From Prorocentrum cordatum (Eukaryota > Sar > Dinophyceae > Prorocentrales > Prorocentraceae), in assembly GCA_963575745.1 (NCBI GenBank), contig CAUYUJ010010447.1:171186-235185 (forward strand): a DNA stretch of 64,000 nucleotides. Direction: 5' to 3'. The notes under the pieces are model-generated. The model was not told the origin of the DNA, did no database searches, and saw only the letters and a list, made by a program, of their open reading frames with translations. Both the position numbers and the translations under genes were made by a program. Below, one piece after another: positions 42,421-52,160 of the stretch (positions are counted from its first letter, which is position 1; the number at the start of each line of letters is the position of its first letter).

Positions 42421-42810
42421 TGCCTGGCCGCCGCCTCGCCTTCTTTTGTTCCTCGTGCGCCCGCCTCGGGGCTCTCCCCGCGCTCGCGCCTCACGCGCCC
42501 ACGGCCGCTTGGCGCCGTTCGTTCTCCCCGCCCCTCCTGCCGCCGTGCGGGCAGCCCCCACGGTTGTGTTCGTAGCCCCCTCGCTGTCCACGCCCAGGTG
42601 GCTGACGGCGTTCTCCATGCCTCTCGCAGTCGCAGTGAGTCTTTCCCACGCATCTGCTTGTACCGGGACCGCCATCCCGGCCCGGCTGGCCGATGCTGGT
42701 AGGAGTGGGCCTTGCCGCCGCGCGCCCTGTCACGCGGCCTTGCCGCCGCGCGCCCTGTCACGCTTTTAATTGCTTCGCCGTTGCGCGCGAGGCTGCTACC
42801 GCCAACAAGA
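42421..42810. other. non-coding stretch, nothing recognised
   Basis: GC-rich; a short direct repeat CCTTGCCGCCGCGCGCCCTG occurs twice at 42711-42760. Confidence 0.4.
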
Positions 42811-43183
<373 letters not shown>

Positions 43184-44235
43184 TTCCTTGTTCCTATCTG
43201 TGTGTTCTGTGTCAGAGACACGGTCTGGATGTTGGAGTCAAATCTCGCGCAAGTCTTGCAACCACCGACCACATTCCTGACAACTCTTGCTGTCAGCAGG
43301 TCGACCAGAATGCTGTGCAATGCACCCGACTTCCGCTCTCACTCAGCCTCTCGCTCAAGACATGCTGGATACCGTCACCCCTCACACGTTTCCAGGGCAG
43401 GGCCTAGGGCGAGGCCACGCGACGCATCCCAAGGTCGCCCTAAAGCACAACACAGTTATGGAAATTCGGACAGCAGATATTTGAAATCCAGTGGCCTTCG
43501 GCCTCTCCCGCAACCGTGCCTTGTGATGCCTGTTGGGATCTGTTGAGCGGCCTCTCGGAAGCCTCTTGGATGCTGTTTTGGAGTGCCTGTGGGCCTCTGG
43601 GGTGCCGCTGGGGGGCCTCTCCGGCTTCTTTTGGGCCTCTTGGAGGCCTCCTGGAGCGTTTTGGGGGTCTGTATTGGCAGTCTTGGGAGAATCAATCATT
43701 TTGGGGCAGAAGGCTCGACATGTCAGTTCGTGCTCCCCCTCTTGGGCCCCTCTTGGGGCGTCCTGGTGCCCTCTTGGGCCGTCCTGGATCCCTCTGTGGG
43801 GCCGGTTGTCCTTGAGCACTGGACGCCCGAAAAAACGAGAACGGTAAGTTCTGTCGAAAATCGAAGGCTCATGAATTGAAGCGACCCTTCAAGATTTGCA
43901 ATTGACCAGTCTTCAAACAAAACTCCTGGGAGCACCCGTCCTTTCTTCCACCAGTCGGTGCTGATGGCGACAGGATGCCGCTCAGGTTGCCTGGCTCGGC
44001 TCAAACGCCTGACAAACGAAGGTGAACCATTGCCTCGTGCAGGCCTGAACGCGGATTCGTCCTCCACCCAGCTTTTCACGGACAGTGGCAGTGCAGGCCA
44101 CCGCGACTCTTATACGGACCCAGGGGCGGCCGACAAAGAAAAGCGGGGCATGCAAGGGACGAAACCGGGCAAGAGAGCGATGAGTTGAGGAGCGAGAAAG
44201 GAAGGGAGAGAAGGAGGGAGGACGACAGGGAAGGA
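43184..44235. other. non-coding stretch with an F3-like module
   Basis: 43540-43810 is a GGGGCCTCTTGG-rich stretch as found inside F3 elements, but without F3 ends. 43850-43895 (GTCGAAAATCGAAGGCTC) resembles the DUR3 spacer at 51710-51745. About 345 bp then separate it from the rest of the spacer homology, so this edge of the array has been interrupted. Confidence 0.5.
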
Positions 44236-44568
44236 CAGGCCAGATCTCCTGGGACTCTGTAGGGGATCCTCTGGAAGTCCTCTATAACGCCTGGAATCGC
44301 CCAGGACTCGGGGCTGTGGACCGTTCAAAGAGCATGTGCATTCAATATAGAAGTCGAAGGGACCTCAGAACAATCAGTGCCTCGCGGCACGGTGACTGAT
44401 GTCATGTATTGGAGGTTCTGGGGCGCTCGATGACACTCCACTCAGTGCCTGTGGCACGATGGCGGTTGCGATGCCTAGGGCCAGGGAGAAAGGGAAATGA
44501 GCTGTGAGATGGATGACATGATGGCTTAGTCGATCCATGGCCGCGCCCGGCTCAGCAGAACACTGTCA

Positions 44569-44591
44569 TCCACAGCCATTTTTGGTTCGAG
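44569..44591 (+). other. spliced-leader-like relic upstream of DUR3 copy 1
   Basis: TCCACAGCCATTTTTGGTTC then GAG aligns with the 22-nt DinoSL with four substitutions and one extra T. It stands 90 bases before the start codon. The same relic is at 52048-52070, 56455-56477 and 60951-60973. If real, the founder gene was a reverse-transcribed mRNA. The match is imperfect and could be chance. Confidence 0.45.
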
Positions 44592-44642
44592 GGCTGGCAT
44601 CAGGTCAGGGGCTAGGCGCTCTGAGGACTTACATCGCGGAAG

Positions 44643-44658
44643 GCCTCCCCCCCTGCAG
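44643..44658 (+). promoter_or_regulatory. candidate trans-splice acceptor, DUR3 copy 1
   Basis: GCCTCCCCCCCTGCAG is a pyrimidine tract ending in CAG, 23 bases before the ATG. It is the best place for spliced-leader addition and would give a 5' UTR of SL plus 23 nt. Repeated identically before copies 2 and 3. Confidence 0.6.
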
Positions 44659-44681
44659 GCCATCGCACCTGAAGCGCAGAC

Positions 44682-46724
44682 ATGGAGATGCCAGCCGAGT
44701 ATGTAGGCAAGGACAGTTTCTTCGGAGGCACCCCGCCACTTCCGCAGGCAGCTGGCTACGCAATCGTCCTGGGTTTCGGTGCCTTCTTCTCGGTGTTAAC
44801 GACCATCATGGTGTACTTGGACAAGACCGCCAACGGCACAGTAATCACCTCGGAGTTCTTCAACACCGCGGGCAGGAATGTGAAGACGGGGCTCACAGCG
44901 TCGGTCATCGTGTCGCAGTGGACCTGGGCTGCTACGCTGCTGCAGTCCTCCAACGTGGCCTGGAATTACGGCGTCTCTGGCCCGTTCTGGTACGCCAGCG
45001 GCGCCACCATCCAGGTGCTCCTGTTCGGTATCCTCGCCATCGAGTTGAAGAGGCGGGCACGGACGTGCCACACGGTCTGCGAGCTGGTGTACGTGCGCTG
45101 GGGCAAGGCCGCGCATTTGACCTTCATCTTCTTCTGCCTGCTCGCCAACGTGATCGTGACGTCGATGCTGCTGCTGGGCGGCGCCGCCACCGTGAACGCG
45201 CTGACGGGCGTGGACACCGACCTCGCCTCCTTCCTCATCCCGTGGGGCGTGATCCTGTACACGGCGGCTGGCGGTCTGAAGGCCACGTTCATGGCCTCCT
45301 ACTTGCACACGGCAGTCATCTTCTTGGTCCTCGTGGTCTGCGTATACACCGTGTACGTCAAGGAATACTCTTCGAACATCATCTACGACAATCTGCAGGC
45401 GATCTCGGGCATGAGCCCGGCGCAGTGCGAGAGTCGCTTCTCTACGGGCGGGGCAACCTTCTACGAGGCGGGGAGCTACTCGTGCGGCCCGGTGGTCGAC
45501 AACAACGACGGCTCGTACCTGACAATGCTCTCGCTGGGCGGCCTCAAATTCGGCATCATCAACATCGTGGGCAATTTCGGCACCGTGTTCGTGGACCAGT
45601 CCTACTGGCAGTCCGCCATCGCTGCGAAGCCGGCCAGCGCGCACAAGGGCTACCTGCTGGGCGGCCTGGTGTGGTTCACCATCCCGTTCGCACTGGCCAC
45701 CTCTCTGGGTCTGGCTGGCGTGGCGCTCGGCTTGCCCATCACCGCGGCGGAGGCTGGCTCTGGCCTGGTGCCGCCGGCCACCGCCGTGCACCTCTTCGGT
45801 GATTTCGGAGCCGTGATGATGGCCACCATGCTCTTCATGGCCATCACGTCCACAGGCTCCGCGGAGGGCATTGCGGTCTCCTCCTTGATCTGCTACGACG
45901 TGTACAGGCGGTACATCAACCCGAGCGCAACCGGCGATCAGATTCTCAAGATCTCCCGCGTCGTCATTGTAGTCTTCGGGCTCGCCATGGGTGCTCTGGG
46001 CGTGGCCCTGAACCACATGGGCTTGAACCTGGGTTGGGTGTACCAGTTCATGGGCAACGCCATCGGCTCCGCGGTGGTGCCCCTATGGAACGTCCTGATG
46101 TGGAAGGACGCCAATGCCATGGGCGCCATTGTTGCGGCGTGGGGTGGCATGGTTCTCGCGCTGGCCACCTGGCTAGTCATCTGCCAGGCTGAGTTCGGCG
46201 AGATCACGGTGGACAATCTCGGCACCCTCAATCCGAATCTGGGGGGCAACATCGTGGCACTGGTCTCCTCCGCGCTGATCCACGCGGGCTTCTCCTTCGC
46301 CAGCCCGCAGAACTACGACTTCGAGTCGATGGGGCAGATTGAGATGCTGGAGAACGACCAGTCTGGCCTGGACGAGGCCGACTACACCCCAGAGTTCCTG
46401 GCAGAGGCCAAGGCGTGGATCACAAAGTACGGTTGGGGCTTCACCATCCTAATGGTTATCGTGTGGCCCGTCCTCTCGATCCCGGCCGGCGTGTTCACCA
46501 AGGACTATTGGGCCTTCTGGGTCTTCATCAGCATCGCCTGGGCCTTCATCGCCACCGTTGCCATCATTGGCCTTCCGCTGTACGAGTCCAGCGATGCCAT
46601 CCTCGGCGTCCTCATGTTCATAGCGGGCAAGAAGAAGGCGGAGAAGGCGGAGGCGGCGGAGCCAGCGAATGCGAATGCGAATGCGAATGCGGCGGAGCCT
46701 AAGGCTCAGGCCGAGGCGCTTTAG
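44682..46724 (+). CDS. DUR3: DUR3-type urea/H+ symporter, copy 1
   Basis: 680 aa, single exon, sodium:solute symporter (SSS) superfamily, closest in my memory to plant and fungal DUR3. It would carry urea into the cell with protons across the plasma membrane. Family strings: FFNTAGRNVKTGL (59-71), SQWTWAATLLQSSNVAW (78-94), GPFWYASGAT (100-109), NIVGNFGTVFVD (294-305), MAITSTGSAEGIAVSSL (386-402) and QNYDF (543-547). About 15 hydrophobic segments between residue 25 and 645. The cytosolic tail is Lys/Ala/Glu-rich and has an (AN)n run encoded by GCGAAT hexamers. The start is the first ATG after the acceptor; a second Met follows at position 3. Length is close to plant DUR3. It differs from copy 2 by two or three residues (M647I, tail EAL instead of DAI). 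Confidence 0.93.
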   Translation: MEMPAEYVGKDSFFGGTPPLPQAAGYAIVLGFGAFFSVLTTIMVYLDKTANGTVITSEFFNTAGRNVKTGLTASVIVSQWTWAATLLQSSNVAWNYGVSGPFWYASGATIQVLLFGILAIELKRRARTCHTVCELVYVRWGKAAHLTFIFFCLLANVIVTSMLLLGGAATVNALTGVDTDLASFLIPWGVILYTAAGGLKATFMASYLHTAVIFLVLVVCVYTVYVKEYSSNIIYDNLQAISGMSPAQCESRFSTGGATFYEAGSYSCGPVVDNNDGSYLTMLSLGGLKFGIINIVGNFGTVFVDQSYWQSAIAAKPASAHKGYLLGGLVWFTIPFALATSLGLAGVALGLPITAAEAGSGLVPPATAVHLFGDFGAVMMATMLFMAITSTGSAEGIAVSSLICYDVYRRYINPSATGDQILKISRVVIVVFGLAMGALGVALNHMGLNLGWVYQFMGNAIGSAVVPLWNVLMWKDANAMGAIVAAWGGMVLALATWLVICQAEFGEITVDNLGTLNPNLGGNIVALVSSALIHAGFSFASPQNYDFESMGQIEMLENDQSGLDEADYTPEFLAEAKAWITKYGWGFTILMVIVWPVLSIPAGVFTKDYWAFWVFISIAWAFIATVAIIGLPLYESSDAILGVLMFIAGKKKAEKAEAAEPANANANANAAEPKAQAEAL

Positions 46725-46992
46725 TTCGTGATATGATGGAATAGGACAGGTAGGGGATGGAGGAGCGATGAGCAATGTCGAGGACGGAGGAAGGAGGAGA
46801 GCCACGCTCTTTTGACGTGCCTGCCGTTGCACGAGCCCTGAGCCGCGCTTCACGCAGAGCCCCCGCAAACACCGAGCTACAGTCGACATGCATAATAAGG
46901 ATGGACAACCTTCCCGAGGGTACCACTGCATCCTTGCCCCTTCGGCCCATCCGTGGCCACTCCCGCTGGCCGCGCCCCGCTCGAAGAGCTTC
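46725..46992. other. DUR3 downstream spacer, part before the insertion
   Basis: Matches 54204-54470 and 58611-58880 closely. No standard AATAAA near the stop codon. Confidence 0.7.
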
Positions 46993-47204
46993 GAATTCTT
47001 CACGCTTCGCGTATCCCCACCAGCCCATCTCAAAACAGCAACTCTAGCGAAGCATGCCGACAGTCGTGTTTTTCAGGCGTGTTTCCGCCTGCCCCCGCAT
47101 ATCTCCCCTGTTCCTCCTTCCTCCCGCCTCCTTGTACATCCTCCTTGTGGTGGGAGCGGGAGAAGGACGAGGCGGAGGAGGAGGGAGAGAAAGCGCTCCT
47201 CGTG

Positions 47205-47395
47205 GTTTGAGTCGTTTGGGCTTCTCGTCCTGGTGTGAGTCGTTCGGGCCCTTCTTCCTGGTGTGAGTCGTTCGGGCTCTTCGTGGTGTGAGTCGTTCGG
47301 GCTCTTCGTCCTGGTGTGAGTCGTTCGGGCTTCTCGTGGTGTGAGTTGTTCGGGCCCCTCGTCCTGGTGTGAGTCGTTCGGGCCCCTCCTCCTGC
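47205..47395. repeat. GTGTGAGTCGTTCGGGC short tandem repeat
   Basis: About seven units of 25-33 bp, CTGGTGTGAGTCGTTCGGGC followed by CCCTCGTC or TCTTCGTC. Confidence 0.85.
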
Positions 47396-47708
47396 CCGTC
47401 TAGAAACGACGCCCAGGCGAGTAGAGGGTCGTCCTGATGGGCTTTTCGGCGTCTTGGGTGCCTCGGGGGGGCCTCTTTGGGCCGTTTGGGATCCTCTTGG
47501 GGGCCTCCTGGGTGCCTCTTGGGGCCATCTTGGGGCCTCTTGGTGCCTCCTGGGCGCTTCTTGGGGCCATCTTGGAGGAAATCGATCAAAGAAGAGGGGA
47601 GCTTTAATTAGCGCTGCCCCCTCAGAAGGCCAAAATGGGGCGAAAACCTTAGTACAATCAATGATTTTGGCTTGAAAGAAGAGGGGAGTAGGAGATGATG
47701 TAGTGGTA

Positions 47709-47712
47709 CTAC

Positions 47713-47800
<88 letters not shown>

Positions 47801-47820
47801 CGCAGCAGCAGCAGCAGCAG

Positions 47821-47859
<39 letters not shown>

Positions 47860-47876
47860 TCGTCGTCGTCGTCGTC

Positions 47877-47931
<55 letters not shown>

Positions 47932-47945
47932 AGGAGTAGTAGTAC

Positions 47946-48029
<84 letters not shown>

Positions 48030-48032
48030 GAG
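47709..48032. repeat. (AGT)n microsatellite
   Basis: About 320 bases of AGT with short AGC and CGT blocks. Since it lies inside the F3 composite, it arrived or expanded with it. Confidence 0.97.
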
Positions 48033-48948
48033 TAGGAGTCAAGCTAGCCAGCTCGAGCGAGTCAAGCATGGCATGCCCAGTCCCACCCGCCCTCCCACAA
48101 CAAAAGAAGCAAAGCTGGCACAACTGGGGGCCGAAGTCACACCGGCCAGCCGGTTTGGTACAGCTGATGCGGCCGCGATGGCGGTGGCCGACGGGAACTG
48201 GCGAGCGCGTGTTGAATGCCGCGCACGCATTGCCAGACGAGTCGAGAATGGCCCGGTACACCGCAGGAAGCCAGAGGTGGCCGGAGGAAGCCCGACGGTC
48301 TGACAGGACACCCAAAGCATTTTTTGGAACAAGCATGGTTTTTGATTGTTTTATGTTGAAATGCTTGGCACAAACACCGGTGTTCGGTGGATTTCGACAT
48401 TGAACGCGGCGAGTGTGTCTCTTGTGGTATTTTGCCACAGGATCACTCGCCGGGTGCATGAGAGAGGATCGCGGAGTTTGTGCACCGCGAGATTGACGTG
48501 AATGCTGGATTTTGACAGAATTCTGCTGTATTCCTCTTGTGTTCTTGTTCTTTTTTCACTATGGTTTTCTATGATTTCAGCAAGCAAGAGAGACCGGGCG
48601 GGAATTTGTACAACTTGTGAAAAAAAACATTGGGTTTTTGAAGTTTTTATGTTGAAATGCTTGCAAAACACACGGTGTTCGGTAGGATTCTGACATGAAC
48701 GCGCGCGTGTGCTCTTTGTGGTATTTTTTGCAATGGATTATCGCCGTGGACGACAGGACGTCCATGTCGAGAGGAAAAATAAGAAAAATGTTGATTTTGT
48801 ATTGTTTTTTACAAGTTAGGATGGGACCCCCCGGATGCGGCCCCTAATGGCCGGCCTGAGGGGGGAGTAGGAGTATATTCTAATAAGGAATAAGGATAGG
48901 AGTAAGAGTAGGAGTAGGAGTAGTAGTCGTAGCAGTCGTGGTAGTCGT
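48033..48948. other. AT-richer island inside the composite
   Basis: A repeat of about 105 bp occurs twice (48341-48448 and 48639-48743; TTTATGTTGAAATGCTTG and CGGTGTTCGGT boxes). An open frame at 48073-48303 on + (76 codons, MPSPTRPPTTKEAKLAQLGA at its start) is not recognised and has no clear context as a gene. Confidence 0.5.
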
Positions 48949-48955
48949 AGGAGTC

Positions 48956-49030
<75 letters not shown>

Positions 49031-49232
49031 ATAGTCGGTGTGGTACTGGAGGTAGTAGTAGTTAGTTAGTAGTAGTAGTAGTTAGTAGTAGTATAGTCGT
49101 AGTAGTTAGTAGTAGTAGTAGTAGTAGAGTAGTAGTAGTAGTAGTTCGTAGTAGTCGTAGTAGTCGTAGTAGAGTAGAGTAGTATAGTGGAGTAGTAGTA
49201 GTAGTAGTAGTTAGTGTAGTAGTAGTAGTAGT

Positions 49233-49266
<34 letters not shown>

Positions 49267-49313
49267 TAGAGTAGGAGAGAGTAGGAGTAGGGTAAGGAGT
49301 AGAGTAGGAGTAG

Positions 49314-49385
<72 letters not shown>

Positions 49386-49437
49386 GAGTAGTAGTAGGAG
49401 TAGGAGTAGGAGTAGAAGTAGTAGTAGAAGTAGTAGT
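48949..49437. repeat. (AGT)n microsatellite, interrupted
   Basis: AGT runs with TTAGT, AGGAGT and TCGT interruptions, about 490 bases. Confidence 0.97.
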
Positions 49438-52047
49438 AGATGTCTTTTGGGAGCCTTTTGGAGGCCTCTTGGGGCGTCTTCGGCGCCTCTTGGGGCCTCT
49501 TGGGGGTCTCTTGGGGGTACAGGCCTCTTGGAGGCCTCTTGGGGGCCTCCTGGGGGCCTCTTGGGGCCATCTTGGGGCCTCTTGGTGCCTGCTGGGCGCT
49601 TCTTGGGGCCATCTTGGAGGAAATCGATCACAGAAGAGGGGAGCTTTAATTAGCCTGCCCCCTCAGAAGGGCAAAATGGGCCCAAAACCTTAGTAAAATC
49701 AATGATTTTACCTTGAAGGAAGAGGGGAGCTTTCATGAGCGCTGCCCCCTCAGAAGGCCCAAATGGGTCCAAAACCGTAGTAAAATCAATGATTCTGGCT
49801 TCACAGAAGAGGAGAGGGTTTTTTCTGCCTCCCCCCGTCGGGGCCAGAATCCTCGTGAGGGGTGTCGTTTTTTAGCCCTCCCAGGAGTCGAAAAAGACCC
49901 CTCCAACCACCCGCGGGCCGCCCTCTCCAGGCCCAGGGGGAGGGGGTAGGGGGAGGGGTAAACCCCTCCCCGAAGGGGAAGAAGGGGGGTTGAGAACAGA
50001 GCGGACTCCCTAAACCACTCACGCCCAAAGGGCTGGTGGGACTTGGCCCTCCAAGGCCCCTACTCCTCCTTACCTTCCAAGGCCCTTGCACACCCTTGTC
50101 GCGCGTCCGTCCTTCTGGCACGGCTTCACTGTGGTCGCAGGAGCGAGGGCCCTGGTCGCAGGAGCGAGGGCCCACACCGCCGTCGGCACTCGTAGCTACC
50201 GGTCTGGGGGCCGCGCGTGGGGCCGCCGCTCAAATTCGGTCGTGCTCGCCCGTGGCGATGGCGCGGCGGAGGGCGTAGAGCGCCCCTCCTGTGAAGCCAG
50301 CTGTTCGGGGCTGCCTGCCGCGGGTCGCCGCCGCCGCCCCCCCCCCCCCTCCCGCCCTTTTCGGGGACGCCCTTGTGCGGTCACGGGTTAGCTCAGCGCT
50401 TCGGGCCAAGGCGGGCGCCCAGAAGTGGACGACGTTTTGCGATGTCGAGCTCTCGATGCGAGGAGGGTCGGCGGCGAGCGAGGAGGGGGGGGGAAATCAG
50501 AAGGAGGAGGCCTTCTCGCAGAAGGCGGCGCGGGACTCCTCAGAAGCCCTCGCGCCTCCTGTGAGAAGCGTTCTGCGCCTTCCGGGGAGGCTCCGAACAC
50601 CTCTCAGCAGGCCTGGGGGGCTCCCGAGCCTTCTGAGAAGGCCCGCTCCTTCTCACCTGCCCCCCGGGCTCGCCTCCGAGAGGGGGAGGGGGTTCCCAAA
50701 ACCTTGCCCCCCGAGCCTCGCGCTGCGCGGCCATCGAGCGCACAGCGAGACTTTGGCAACCGGGGCGGCTTCTGGTCCCCCTGGTGTTGTCCCGGGGGGC
50801 TCTCCACCTTGGAGCCCGGAGGCCATCTTGGGGCCCTCGTGGGCAGGCCAGCTCGGGCCGTCTTGAGCGCGCAGCCGGGAGACCGTCCTTGGCCAGTCTG
50901 GACACTGCGGAGGCGGTCTCGGGCAGTCGTGGGGGCTAGAGTGGTCCTGGGAGGGGCGCCAGGGACCGTCTGGGAAGCCGTTCTTGCTGGCGTCATTGAA
51001 CACCACGTGATCTCAATCACCTTGGCCGCTCGAGTGGTTCGTTGGGGCGACTTCGGCCCATCTCGGAGGATCTTGGACCCCGCCCAGAGGCCACCTTGGC
51101 AATCATTTTCCTCGAAGTGTCCCTGGCACCTCTGTGTAAACCGCTTCCCGTCCGAAGTTCTCCGCCAGAGGCATCACTTATTGGTCAGGCTAGCCGTCAC
51201 CGCTCAACACTTCGGTTCCATCTCTTGTGCTAGGTGTTGTCTCATTCCAACGTCTTGCGCCGCGTTGACGTAGCAAGAGTCGTCCAGCATCGTCCTTCGC
51301 GAAGACTCACAGCTGCGGCTATCTCTGGTATTGACACAGCGGGAATTGACGCAGCCCATTGGCCCCAGCAGGTCCAGCGGATTCTGGCTCGGGGTACGTC
51401 AGTGTCCCCGACCGCATGCGCGCAGGAGTGTGGGAGAGACGACTTCATTGGTTGACGAAACCATGCTCTGTGCGTCTCCCTTGCGTGCGCAACGCGTTGG
51501 CAAAGGCCAAAAGGGTGTGGAACATCCTCGCGTCGACTGCACGCGAGTCGTTTTCCCACGTTTCCGCAGGGTGTGGAACATCCTTGCGCAGACTTGGGCG
51601 CAGAATCATCGCGCTAGGCGGGGGTAGACCTGGGAAGTCTGACCCGAATAGTCCGAGGCTCTCCCCCTGAATATTCTTTCGCATGACAAAGGAAAGGAAC
51701 CGTCAGATCCGTCGAAAATCTAAAGCTCTTGACTTGAAGTTGTCTTCTGGGACTCTCGTGGGGTCCTCTATAACGCCCAGGACTCGGGGCTGTGGACCTG
51801 TTTAAAGAGCATGTGCATTCAATAAAGAGAACTCGAAGAGACCTCAGAACAATCAGTGCCTCGCGGCACGGTGACTGATGTCATGTATTGGAGGTTCTGG
51901 GGCGCTCGATGACACTCCACTCATTGCCTGTGGCACGATGGCGGTTGCGATGCCTAGGGCCAGGGAGAAAGGGAAATGAGCTGTGAGATGGATGACATGA
52001 TGGCTTAGTCGATCCATGGCCGCGCCCGGCTCAGCAGAACACTGTCA

Positions 52048-52070
52048 TCCACAGCCATTTTTGGTTCGAG
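52048..52070 (+). other. spliced-leader-like relic upstream of DUR3 copy 2
   Basis: Identical to the relic at 44569-44591. Confidence 0.45.
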
Positions 52071-52121
52071 GGCTGGCATCAGGTCAGGGGCTAGGCGCTC
52101 TGAGGACTTACATCGCGGAAG

Positions 52122-52137
52122 GCCTCCCCCCCTGCAG
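52122..52137 (+). promoter_or_regulatory. candidate trans-splice acceptor, DUR3 copy 2
   Basis: GCCTCCCCCCCTGCAG, 23 bases before the ATG, as in copy 1. Confidence 0.6.
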
Positions 52138-52160
52138 GCCATCGCACCTGAAGCGCAGAC

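Larger units (their letters stand above)
44236..44681 (+). promoter_or_regulatory. 5' flank of DUR3 copy 1
   Basis: Homologous to the flank of the other three copies. Highly conserved parts are CAGAACAATCAGTGCCTCGC, GGCACGGTGACTGATGTCAT and GGCACGATGGCGGTTGCGATG. No TATA box. Copy 1, like copy 4, keeps CCTCTGGAAGTCCTCTATAA-type sequence that copies 2 and 3 have lost, so the inner copies are the younger pair. Confidence 0.6.
46993..50041. mobile_element. about 3-kb composite F3 insertion in the DUR3 spacer
   Basis: Spacer 2 reads AGAGCTTCGAACTTGGCCC without a break. In spacer 1 the same site is split: AGCTTCGAATTCTTCACGC, then CGCGTATCCCCACCAGCCC at the left edge, and AAGGGCTGGTGGGACTTGG at the right edge. 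These are the F3 ends in inverted orientation. Inside are two GGCCTCTTGG/CTTTAATTAG modules (47400-47680 and 49440-49800), two (AGT)n tracts, and a less GC-rich 850-bp island. No transposase was seen. It may be several nested F3 elements. Confidence 0.75.
50042..52160 (+). promoter_or_regulatory. DUR3 intergenic spacer, unit 1 to 2
   Basis: Non-coding, as judged by frame-breaking indels between copies: after the GAGGCCTTCTCGCAGAAGG box, the three spacers differ by 2 and by more than 10 bases. This copy has GTCGCAGGAGCGAGGGCCCTG duplicated (50131-50172). A motif AGGGTGTGGAACATCCT appears twice (51515 and 51569). The last 320 bases equal the 5' flank of copy 1, with the candidate acceptor at 52122-52137. 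Confidence 0.7.

Noticed and set aside
44537-45802. 421-codon open frame overlapping DUR3 copies 1-3
   Set aside because: It is the +1 shadow of the DUR3 frame in GC-rich sequence; it exists only as far as DUR3 does and has no family signature. In copy 4 it runs into the DUR3 frame because of the deletion.
50385-50420. tRNA gene in the DUR3 spacer (GGTTAGCTCAGC looks like an A box)
   Set aside because: No B box, no acceptor stem and no cloverleaf could be folded; the following bases do not fit.
50425-51273. 282-codon frame in the DUR3 spacer (326 and 422 codons in other units)
   Set aside because: Different lengths arise from small indels that shift the frame between otherwise near-identical spacers, so there is no selection on a protein.
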